Positions 56,957 through 64,000 of a DNA stretch of 64,000 bases are shown piece after piece (position 1 is the first letter of the stretch; every line of letters starts with the position of its first letter). The position numbers and the translations under genes were made by a program. The DNA is taken from positions 62,001 to 126,000 of the forward strand of contig NZ_BBLT01000010.1 in the NCBI RefSeq assembly GCF_000775915.1, in the 5' to 3' direction. This stretch comes from Sporocytophaga myxococcoides. GTDB taxonomy: Bacteria; Bacteroidota; Bacteroidia; Cytophagales; Cytophagaceae. The notes beneath the pieces are model-generated. The model had not been told where the DNA came from and ran no database searches. It saw only the letters and a list, made by a program, of their open reading frames with translations.

Positions 56957-57673
56957 ATGATTAAACAATCTTACAGCTACACAGATCAGGAACAAGTAAT
57001 CTGGACAACTCTTTATAGCAGAATTATTCAATTCTTGCCTGAAACTGCCGATGATATGGTTTTGCAAGGCATCAAAAGAATAGGCTTTCCGGCTGATCAA
57101 ATTCCCGATTTTGAAGATCTGAATAAAAAAATAAAAACCTTTTCGGACTGGGAAATTGTACCATTGGAAAATATGGTTGAGGATAAAGAATTTATCGGTA
57201 TGCTTGCAAGCAAAAAATATCCTTGCAGAACTTGGATAAGAAGTCTTGAGCAAACAGAACAAGAAGAGGATGTCTATGACATTTTTCATGATGTGATTGG
57301 GCATACGCCTCTATTAACCATACCATCATATTGCGAGTATCTGACAGGGCTTGGAAAACTCGCACTTGAATATCTTGAAAATGATAATGCCATTTCTTTG
57401 CTTAAAAGAGTATACTGGCATTCGATTCAGTTTGGCATAAAAGCTTCGAAACAAACTCTAAAAATATATGGCGCTCACCTGTTGTCTTCAAGAAGCGAAA
57501 CGGCTTATTCTTTGAGTGCAGGGGTTCCAAAATATGATTTCAATGTAGCCAAGATGATGGAAACCCCCTATATCAAGAACAGATTTCAAGAAAGATATTT
57601 TGTAATTAATAATTATGAAGAGCTATTCAATAGTTTGGACCTTGTGAAAAAGGAATTGAAGAATAGAATATAA
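56957..57673 (+). CDS. Aromatic amino acid hydroxylase homologue with altered iron site
   Basis: The fold matches tetrahydropterin-dependent phenylalanine/tyrosine/tryptophan hydroxylases: IPDFEDLNKKIKTFSDWEIVPL, TWIRS, DIFHDVIGHTPLL, and YWHSIQFGIKASKQTLKIYGAHLLSS. The two iron-binding histidines are His111 and His116. The third ligand, Glu in the usual YWFTxEFGL, is Gln158 here (codon CAG). The SSFGE motif is also changed to SSRSE. The protein has 238 residues, shorter than mammalian enzymes but normal for the bacterial catalytic domain. It may be weakly active, bind another metal or ligand, or have lost hydroxylation. It lies 55 bp after meaB and 8 bp before the thioesterase gene. Confidence 0.85.
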   Translation: MIKQSYSYTDQEQVIWTTLYSRIIQFLPETADDMVLQGIKRIGFPADQIPDFEDLNKKIKTFSDWEIVPLENMVEDKEFIGMLASKKYPCRTWIRSLEQTEQEEDVYDIFHDVIGHTPLLTIPSYCEYLTGLGKLALEYLENDNAISLLKRVYWHSIQFGIKASKQTLKIYGAHLLSSRSETAYSLSAGVPKYDFNVAKMMETPYIKNRFQERYFVINNYEELFNSLDLVKKELKNRI

Positions 57674-57681
57674 GTTGTTGA

Positions 57682-58260
57682 ATGGATACCTCTTTGTTTA
57701 AGTCCGTGCGTTTTTCACAGACTACAATTACAGAATTAATGATACCCTCCTATGCAAATTTCGGAGGTAAAATACATGGGGGAATACTTCTTTCCCTCAT
57801 GGATAAAGTTGCATACGCATGTGCAGCCAAGCATTCTGGTGCATATTGCGTAACAGTTGCTGTTGATAATGTAGAATTCTTACAACCGGTTGAAGTTGGG
57901 GATCTGGTATCTTTGCATGCATCTGTTAATTATGTCGGTAATACTTCTCTGATTATTGGCATAAAAGTGATAGCAGAAAATGTCACAATAGGAAGTGTAA
58001 AGCATACTAATACTTCATACTTTACAATGGTTGCTAAAAACCTTGAAGGAAAGTTGCAGGAAATTCCAGGTCTTGTGCTTGAAACAAGAGAAGAGGTCAG
58101 GAGATATCTTGAAGCAATTAAAAGAAAAGAACTTAAGTTTCAGTACAAGGAACAGCTTAATAATGAGAAGTCAAATCTGGCTATTGATGAAGAATTGTAT
58201 AAGCTGGAAAAAGAAAGGTGTGTCCTGAACCTTAATAATGACACAAATCCGACTACATGA
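57682..58260 (+). CDS. Acyl-CoA thioesterase (hotdog fold)
   Basis: A 192-residue hotdog-fold thioesterase of the YciA/BFIT type, hydrolysing acyl-CoA to free acid. The family core NFGGKIHGGILLSLMDKVAYACAAKHS is at about residues 25-51, followed by VTVAVDNVEFLQPVEVGDLV and SLIIGIKVIAENVTIG. A charged C-terminal extension of about 50 residues is beyond the domain. Its stop overlaps the start of the TM2 gene (ATGA). With MeaB upstream, a role in branched or odd-chain acyl-CoA handling is possible. Confidence 0.87.
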   Translation: MDTSLFKSVRFSQTTITELMIPSYANFGGKIHGGILLSLMDKVAYACAAKHSGAYCVTVAVDNVEFLQPVEVGDLVSLHASVNYVGNTSLIIGIKVIAENVTIGSVKHTNTSYFTMVAKNLEGKLQEIPGLVLETREEVRRYLEAIKRKELKFQYKEQLNNEKSNLAIDEELYKLEKERCVLNLNNDTNPTT

Positions 58261-58466
58261 ATACAGTAAACAAAGAATCTCCTAAGAAAATTATTCTTAT
58301 CCTCATTTCTTTCTTTTTTGGCTGGTTTGGAATTGACCGATTCATATTAGGCTATAAATACTGGTGGGTGAAGCTCCTGACTTTTGCAGGTTTTGGCATA
58401 TGGTGGTTTGCAGATCTAGTGATGATTACCTTTTCTATATTAAAACCAACCAAAAGGGAAGTGTAA
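58257..58466 (+). CDS. TM2-domain small membrane protein
   Basis: A 69-residue protein with two membrane segments joined by a short turn, the TM2 arrangement: ILILISFFFGWFGIDRFILGYKYWWVKLL then GIWWFADLVMITFSI (core motif GxxGxDRFYLG..). Function unknown. It overlaps the thioesterase gene by 4 bp, the last gene of the meaB run, and converges on the histidine kinase gene. Confidence 0.85.
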   Translation: MNTVNKESPKKIILILISFFFGWFGIDRFILGYKYWWVKLLTFAGFGIWWFADLVMITFSILKPTKREV

Positions 58467-58496
58467 TTTCATGAATATTGGTTTGTTATAGAAGAC

Positions 58497-60809
58497 TTAA
58501 ATGACTTTATAAGGGAAGTAAATTTTAAATTCAGTTCCTTTTCCTTTTTCGCTGAATGCTTCAATTTTCCCCCCTGCATTTTCTATTATTCTTTTCACAA
58601 TATACAATCCGACTCCTGACCCATCTACATGGTCATGCAGGCGCTTAAACATGCCAAAGATTTTACCTTTATCTTTTTCTTCAAAACCAAGTCCGTTGTC
58701 CTTAATAGAAATCACCGCATAATTTCCTTCAATCCACGATTTAATAAAAATCTCAGGTTTCCTCTCAGACGATTGATACTTAATAGCATTACTGATAAGA
58801 TTGAATAAAATGCTTTTAAAGTTTTTTCTGCTGAACGAAATTCTTCTACACTGACTGAAGTCTGCATCTATAATTGCTTCAGATCCAACTATCATTTCTA
58901 AAAGAGTAAATTTTATATCTTCAAGGAAATCTTCAAATTCAACAATGGTTTCGTCTTCATTAAAGTTTTTCTGAATTTTTGAAATTTCTGTTAAGTCTTT
59001 AATAGTTTCTTTAAATCTTAAAATACTAACCTTCATTAATCCGATGATAAATTTGATATCATCGTTTTCAGCATCAATCTGAAGATCAAGAGAGGCAATA
59101 AGACCTTCTATATTTGAAATTGGAGCTTTCAGATCGTGAGATGCAGTGTACACAAAATTGTCAAGATCAGTATTGATTTTTTCTAACGCTTCATTTTTTT
59201 TGATAAGTTCTTCAGTTCTTTCCCTCACTCTCGCTTCAAGAAGATTATTATTATCTATCAGTTCTTCCTGAGCTTTTTTCAGATCATCGTTTGCTTTCTG
59301 AATTTCTTCCTCAGCTTTTTTCCGATCGGTTATATCCTGTGCAATCCCATGAATACGAAGGACCTCCCGTTTCTCATTAAATACCGGCTTCGCTTTAATA
59401 TAAATGTAGCGGTCTTGTCCGTTTTTCATTACTTTTTGCTCAAAAGTAACTGGAATACCTGTTTTTAAAAGATTTTTTGCGTATTCATCAAAAATGGTCC
59501 AGTCGTCTAATGCTACTTTATTTTTAACATCATTAAAGCTTATAGATATTTGCATGGGGTCAAAGCCCAGCATTTTGTATAATTCGTCAGAAAATGTAAT
59601 TTCATTAGTAACTAGATCCCATTCCCAATTTCCTAGACAAGCTAGTTCTTGTGCTTCAAGTAAAAGAGATTTACTTTTTCTTACTTTCTCCTGTGCTTTT
59701 TTCTGTTCTGTAATGTCTTGAACAATCCCTAAAATAAGAATTGGCAAACCTTCCTCATCCCTTCGGAATACTGTCTCTCTTTTATTCATCCATCTCCAAT
59801 CTCCATTTTTATTGAGAAAACGACATTCCGATTCAAGAATTTGGTCTTTTGCCTGTTCAGAAAATAAGTCTATCCAATTTTCAGTATTAATCCGATTTTT
59901 AGAATGTATTAGTGACTTAATCTGAAGTGGAGACATGTGACGGACTTCTTCAGGTGTGTAACCTAATACTTCGGTAATAGCCTTGTTAACATATACAATT
60001 TTTTTATACCTGGTATCAAAAACATAGAGAACATTTGGAGTTGAATCTGCGATCTGGTTAATAAGTTCTCTTGTTTCCTTTAATTTATCTTCAGCTTTTT
60101 GAAGCGTAACATCGTCGTTGTGCAGGATGCCACTTGCAATATGATTCCCGGATAGGTCCTTAATGGGGAAAATACCATTCAGAACTTTGATTTCATCTTT
60201 GATATCTTTCTTCTTGATTTTTTTGCTTTTGGATGCAATGACATTCTCCACTAATTCCTTCTGCATTCGTTCGGGAATAAGAAGAATCAGAGAATTTCCT
60301 ATTACTTCCTGTTCCTTGTAGCCAAAAAGCCTTTCTGCCTGCTTATTCCAATGTGTTATTTTTCCATCTTTGTTTATTGATAAACAAGCATCATTATCTT
60401 CCTCCGATTTATTTTGTTGGGGAAACTTTCTTTGGAATATTTCATTTTCAATAAGATAAAAGGCATCCTGAAGATAAATGAGCAATGTGGATATGACTTC
60501 TGAATCAGAGGTGTATTGACAAATAAATTTGATTAACAGCTTCTTGTACCTATGTACAAATTCCTCTGTCTCGCATACAGTTTGCCCCGATCTTATTAGT
60601 AAATCAATTATATTTTTAATTAGGAGATCGTCTCCCTGGCATTTAATAGCTTTAAATAAAAGTATCAACTGCGTTAGAAGTCTTTTCTGGTCATAGGATT
60701 TGTTTAAAAAATAATCCTTAATTTCATTATTCCCTTTTTCCAAAAACTGACTTTTGATAAAGTTTAAAAAATAGCTGAATGTAATTGGTTGGACAAGTTC
60801 TTCTTTCAT
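58497..60809 (-). CDS. Multi-PAS sensor histidine kinase
   Basis: A 770-residue soluble kinase. Residues 1-130 are helical and of unknown type. Three PAS domains follow (about 140-240, 250-370 and 385-500), recognisable from ITHWNKQAERLFGYKEQEVIG, VYVNKAITEVLGYTPEEV and ITFSDELYKMLGFDPMQI with PAC ends such as ILGIVQDITEQKKAQEK. A coiled coil leads to the H-box (ASHDLKAPISN, phosphorylated His558) and the ATPase domain (NAIKYQ; KDNGLGFEEKD; GSGVGLYIVKRI). No membrane helix and no receiver domain. No response regulator gene is adjacent, so it is an orphan kinase. Confidence 0.92.
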   Translation of the reverse strand: MKEELVQPITFSYFLNFIKSQFLEKGNNEIKDYFLNKSYDQKRLLTQLILLFKAIKCQGDDLLIKNIIDLLIRSGQTVCETEEFVHRYKKLLIKFICQYTSDSEVISTLLIYLQDAFYLIENEIFQRKFPQQNKSEEDNDACLSINKDGKITHWNKQAERLFGYKEQEVIGNSLILLIPERMQKELVENVIASKSKKIKKKDIKDEIKVLNGIFPIKDLSGNHIASGILHNDDVTLQKAEDKLKETRELINQIADSTPNVLYVFDTRYKKIVYVNKAITEVLGYTPEEVRHMSPLQIKSLIHSKNRINTENWIDLFSEQAKDQILESECRFLNKNGDWRWMNKRETVFRRDEEGLPILILGIVQDITEQKKAQEKVRKSKSLLLEAQELACLGNWEWDLVTNEITFSDELYKMLGFDPMQISISFNDVKNKVALDDWTIFDEYAKNLLKTGIPVTFEQKVMKNGQDRYIYIKAKPVFNEKREVLRIHGIAQDITDRKKAEEEIQKANDDLKKAQEELIDNNNLLEARVRERTEELIKKNEALEKINTDLDNFVYTASHDLKAPISNIEGLIASLDLQIDAENDDIKFIIGLMKVSILRFKETIKDLTEISKIQKNFNEDETIVEFEDFLEDIKFTLLEMIVGSEAIIDADFSQCRRISFSRKNFKSILFNLISNAIKYQSSERKPEIFIKSWIEGNYAVISIKDNGLGFEEKDKGKIFGMFKRLHDHVDGSGVGLYIVKRIIENAGGKIEAFSEKGKGTEFKIYFPYKVI

Positions 60810-60942
60810 TTCAACTGTTAGCTAAGTCAAAATTTTATTTTATTCAGGGAAAAACAATTATCTCAGTAAATTGTTATAAATGTGGACTATTTTAACCCAT
60901 TTTGTGGAAAAGTTTTGACGGTTTGAATAAAAACTAATTGGT

Positions 60943-61521
60943 TTAAAAACTTAACTCTACTTCTTTATCAGAAATTTTTTCCAATAAAGGTTTAAGAATC
61001 AATTTTGCATTTTCTTTGGTTTGGTCCATAATTTTCATCTGAAGCGCAGTTTTTTGTAAATGCATTTCAGCTTCTTTATAAGCAGCATCAATTAGATCTG
61101 ATTCCTGAAAAAGTCCTTTTTCAACACTGTATATTTTGGAATCAGCATGATTGATTTTAAAATAACAAAGTTCGGGCTGTGGCAATTGGATGGAAATCTT
61201 GTTATTGGAGAACTTTATATCAGCAGAATCTATTTTGGTCAGATCTATGCAACCGACAACCTCTCCACTTGCGATCAGTACTGCTTTAGGATCAGGAAGG
61301 TACCACGGGTTTTTGACCTCGTGTTCAACAATATCCTTTAAATAGTATTTAACTACTTCCAGTTTTCCTAAATTGATAATTCTTTCCTGTATAAGATGGT
61401 GATAAGAAACAGTCTTTATCTCACCACTTTTTTCTTCAGAATTAAAATTAGTTTTATAAAGGATAAAACCAAATAAAATGGTTAAAAACCAGGGAAGTAT
61501 ATAGATTAATATCTTTTTCAT
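60943..61521 (-). CDS. DUF4230 protein
   Basis: A 192-residue protein with an N-terminal membrane or signal helix (about residues 4-22), then a DUF4230 domain: LGKLEVVKYYLKDIVEHEVKN, AVLIASGEVVGCIDLTKI and SIQLPQPELCYFKINHADSKIY are characteristic. The C-terminal third is a long helix (KEAEMHLQKTALQMKIMDQTKENAKLIL). The function is unknown. It is 33 bp downstream of the antiporter gene on the same strand. Confidence 0.82.
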   Translation of the reverse strand: MKKILIYILPWFLTILFGFILYKTNFNSEEKSGEIKTVSYHHLIQERIINLGKLEVVKYYLKDIVEHEVKNPWYLPDPKAVLIASGEVVGCIDLTKIDSADIKFSNNKISIQLPQPELCYFKINHADSKIYSVEKGLFQESDLIDAAYKEAEMHLQKTALQMKIMDQTKENAKLILKPLLEKISDKEVELSF

Positions 61522-61554
61522 ACAAATAAATCCAGCTTTACTAAAGATAGTAAT

Positions 61555-63552
61555 TTATTCTACTCTTTTACCTGAAAATTTTACAATTAATATAATAAGG
61601 ATGGTACCAAGTCCCAGATTAAATATCCAGTGGAAATTTATCAAACTGAAAAAAAAGACCAGGACACTAATTAAAGCTATTGTTGCGGCATATGGTAATT
61701 GAGTCTTAATATGCTGAATATGGTTGCAGTCCGATGCTATGGAACTCATGATGGTAGAGTCTGAAACAGGTGAACAATGAATACCAAATACAGATCCGCT
61801 TAAAATTGTTGCAATAACATTATAAGTAATACTTTCTGTATCAGAAATTGAGAGTCCTGAAGATGCAGAGATCATCCAGCTTACGGGTACCAGCAATGGG
61901 TATAAGATTGCCATAGCACCCCAAACTGAACCAGTAGAAAATGCAAAAGTTGCAGCAAGTAGAAAACTTACAATTGGAAGAAGACTGGGTTTAATATAAC
62001 CTGTAATCACGGAGGAAAGATATTCAGTTGCATGGAGGTCTTCTGTGATTTCTGCAAGTGACCATGAAAAAATCAGAATAATTATAGCTGATAACATCAC
62101 TCGGAAACCGTGAATCATGATTTCAGTGGTTCTTTTTAAGGTTAAATTTTTATGTAATAAAGTTAACAGAAATGCAGTCAAAAGACTTGAAAATGAAGAC
62201 CAAAGCAGTGCGATATAAAAGTCTCCGTTACCAAATAATTCCCCAAGTTTTTGAAAAAAGCTGATATTCTTATTATCAAAGTCATACAGAAATTTCCAAA
62301 CAGATGATAGATTTTGACTGGTTATTGGAATACCTTTTCCCAGCATTTTTTGATATAGGTTTTCCGTCCCTGTCACAATTAAGCCTGCAATTGCTGTAAT
62401 GAAAAGTACTATTAAGGGAAATGCTGCATTGATCCACTTGCCTCCATTTTGGGATTCAGGATGTAAAATTTCAACAATATCTCGTTCTATATTTTTTTCA
62501 ATTGATTTATCATTTTGTTCATTCTTAATACCGGCGCTTCGAGCATTTACTTCAGCATCTGCCATTTTATTGAAATCTTTCCGAGAAACTATTAAAGCAA
62601 AAGTGAGAATCAGCATAAAGATTGGATAATAGGCATATTGCAATGATTTAAAAAAGATGGAAAATGCAGAGTTTCCCAGTCTGAGGTATGAGGTTGCATC
62701 ATGGACATACACCATTTCAGCTCCAGTCCAAGTTGTAAAGAATCCTAGGGATGCAGCTGAAGCAGCAGTTGTACTTACTATAAACGCCAGCTTTTCTCTT
62801 GATACTTTGTATTTGTCTGTAATTGGCCTCATTGTATTTCCCACAATTAGAATGTTGACATAGTTGTCGAAAAAAATGGATAAGCTTAAAAACAAGGTAG
62901 TTAATTGCGCACTTCTTGAAGAGTGAGCAATTGCCGAAATTTTATTTACTAGACCAGTAAGACCGCCATTTTTGGCAATGAGAGCAATCATCCCTCCAAC
63001 CATAAAAGCAAAGGAAATGAGTGAAAGGTGTTTACTGTCTCGTAAAACCTCCAAAATGTAAGAGTCTATTACTCTTAAAAAAGCAGGAATAACATTTGAA
63101 AATTCAAAACCTATTAGTAATAAAACACCAACAAATACACTGAGAAATAAAGATGTAATAACCTCGTGAAAAATTAGTGATAAGGCAATAGCCAATAAGG
63201 GAGGGATAATACTAAGCCAATCGGGCAAATGTCTGATCTTAATATTATAAAGAGTTGTTTGATTCTGAGGTTTAAAGGTAATTTCACTGGATTTTAATAA
63301 AGTCGTGGTATATAAAGCTTTACCTTGGATAAATTCCAATACTTTAAGATCTTGATTGATATAGAAGCCAGTTTTTCCATTATAGGTAGAATCAGGCGTT
63401 CCTTTATTGTTTAACCGGACAATTTGAATTTCAGCAAATTCATCTCCTATTATATAATTGGGTGCAGAAAACTTATAATCCGTTTTTGCGTACAATTGGG
63501 GTGTTATAAGAGAGGATAAAAAAGAAACTATAAGAAAAAGTACGCCTCTCAT
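61555..63552 (-). CDS. NhaC-type Na+/H+ antiporter family protein with exported N-terminal domain
   Basis: A transporter of about 665 residues. A frame opens 12 codons earlier at a TTG, but the ATG chosen here is followed by a signal peptide (MRGVLFLIVSFLSSLITPQLYA). About 85 residues of beta-rich extracytoplasmic sequence follow, and then the ~12-helix NhaC domain (MVGGMIALIAKNGGLTGLV; FFDNYVNILIVGNTMRPITDKYKVSREKLAFI; AFSTGSVWGAMAILYPLLVP; HCSPVSDSTIMSS). The ion is probably sodium, but related proteins exchange malate/lactate or lysine. The extra N-terminal domain is unusual. Confidence 0.85.
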   Translation of the reverse strand: MRGVLFLIVSFLSSLITPQLYAKTDYKFSAPNYIIGDEFAEIQIVRLNNKGTPDSTYNGKTGFYINQDLKVLEFIQGKALYTTTLLKSSEITFKPQNQTTLYNIKIRHLPDWLSIIPPLLAIALSLIFHEVITSLFLSVFVGVLLLIGFEFSNVIPAFLRVIDSYILEVLRDSKHLSLISFAFMVGGMIALIAKNGGLTGLVNKISAIAHSSRSAQLTTLFLSLSIFFDNYVNILIVGNTMRPITDKYKVSREKLAFIVSTTAASAASLGFFTTWTGAEMVYVHDATSYLRLGNSAFSIFFKSLQYAYYPIFMLILTFALIVSRKDFNKMADAEVNARSAGIKNEQNDKSIEKNIERDIVEILHPESQNGGKWINAAFPLIVLFITAIAGLIVTGTENLYQKMLGKGIPITSQNLSSVWKFLYDFDNKNISFFQKLGELFGNGDFYIALLWSSFSSLLTAFLLTLLHKNLTLKRTTEIMIHGFRVMLSAIIILIFSWSLAEITEDLHATEYLSSVITGYIKPSLLPIVSFLLAATFAFSTGSVWGAMAILYPLLVPVSWMISASSGLSISDTESITYNVIATILSGSVFGIHCSPVSDSTIMSSIASDCNHIQHIKTQLPYAATIALISVLVFFFSLINFHWIFNLGLGTILIILIVKFSGKRVE

Positions 63553-63625
63553 AATTATCAGGTTTTTATTAAAATAATAGTCCCTCAAAGTATCCTATTT
63601 TTTTAATAAACCGTTTTAGATCACA

Positions 63626-64000
63626 ATGGTTAGCAACAATATGTCTTTTTTGTCAGAAGAAATAATGAATGATAGAAATATCAATTATTACAATAGGTTG
63701 GGAGTAAATACCCTTAAAGAACTTGCAGTAAAAGGAGGATTTGCAGATTATCCAGATCTTTTGATGGTAAATTCAAATCTTGAAAATGCAAAAGCGATCC
63801 TTGAAATTGGTGCAGGATATGGCAGATGTATCGATTTTCTGATGAAAAATAAATTTCAGGGCCAAATTATTGCTCTTGAAAAAAGTCCGGTTCTATTTGA
63901 CTACCTAACTGAAACATACAAAAATGTTGAAGTTGTATTTGGTGACATTAAAACCTATTCAATGGAAGGAAAGGTTGATGTAGCTTTGTGGATGTGGTCT
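63626..64000 (+). CDS. SAM-dependent methyltransferase (truncated by window end)
   Basis: The frame runs from an ATG to the window edge, 125 codons, with no stop. Motif I of class I methyltransferases is clear (AILEIGAGYGRCIDFL), with the expected acidic residue after the next strand (IIALEKSPVLFDYL). The substrate is unknown because the C-terminal half is outside the window. Divergent from the NhaC-type gene. Confidence 0.8.
   Translation, partial: MVSNNMSFLSEEIMNDRNINYYNRLGVNTLKELAVKGGFADYPDLLMVNSNLENAKAILEIGAGYGRCIDFLMKNKFQGQIIALEKSPVLFDYLTETYKNVEVVFGDIKTYSMEGKVDVALWMWS

Noticed and set aside
56957-57673. Frameshift or pseudogene explanation for the altered hydroxylase
   Set aside because: The frame is open along the whole family length and both histidines, the Arg of TWIRS and the C-terminal region are present, so the Gln looks like a substitution and not decay.
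1-64000. Riboswitches, tmRNA, RNase P RNA, rRNA
   Set aside because: No recognisable conserved core was found in any gap. A covariance-model scan (for example Infernal with Rfam) would be decisive; a significant hit would overturn this.

Overview
The window looks like chromosome of a low-GC Bacteroidota bacterium, most likely a Cytophagales member. The reasons are the long NusB with the Bacteroidota-type N-terminus, the nusB/yajC/ybbR/coaE neighbourhood, a TonB-dependent receptor with a carboxypeptidase-regulatory domain, several lipoproteins, DUF1573, DUF3467 and DUF4230 proteins, a GH16 enzyme, promoters of the TTTG-N19-TAnnTTTG type, and mostly missing Shine-Dalgarno sequences. I see no insertion sequence, prophage or CRISPR array. 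It reads as core chromosome with a few accessory loci.

Layout. 1-8.6 kb: a truncated ABC exporter, nusB, a repeat-rich spacer, a YtxH protein, NAD-type isocitrate dehydrogenase, a DUF1573 lipoprotein, yajC, a YbbR protein, coaE and an exported protein of unknown function. 8.7-10.9 kb: a GNAT protein and a divergent MFS/ArsR pair. 11.2-17.6 kb: a TonB-dependent receptor, an Asp-rich beta-helix-like lipoprotein, a small lipoprotein and an HTTM membrane protein, separated by three strong terminators. The first two are preceded by 11-bp-periodic TTAACA repeats resembling PhoB/PhoP operators. 17.6-31.7 kb: thioredoxin, DNA polymerase III alpha, a second MFS transporter, an amidase, a GH16 hydrolase, and an MsbA-like exporter with a family 9 glycosyltransferase and an O-antigen-ligase-like protein (surface glycolipid assembly). 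31.8-38.3 kb: ECF sigma/ZAS anti-sigma, gmk, nadD, frr, pyrH, a biotin carrier protein and an M1 aminopeptidase lipoprotein. 38.4-51.8 kb: the transcription/translation block tRNA-Tyr, -Gly, -Thr, tuf, tRNA-Trp, secE, nusG, rplKAJL, rpoB, rpoC. 51.8-64 kb: DUF3467, a membrane-anchored protein with a PRC-barrel protein, a FecR-like/CHASE2 pair, meaB with an aromatic-amino-acid-hydroxylase homologue, a thioesterase and a TM2 protein, a multi-PAS histidine kinase, a DUF4230 protein, an NhaC-type antiporter and a truncated methyltransferase.

Most notable points. (1) The receptor/lipoprotein locus with phosphate-box-like repeats may be an uncharacterised nutrient-scavenging system. (2) The aromatic amino acid hydroxylase homologue has Gln where the iron-ligand Glu is expected. 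(3) Hairpins overlap or precede promoter elements at several points in the tRNA/tuf/rpo block. (4) The CHASE2/FecR pair has no fused output domain. (5) One gene has a perfect Shine-Dalgarno sequence in a lineage that rarely uses them. All functional statements rest on motif recognition by eye; no database search was run.
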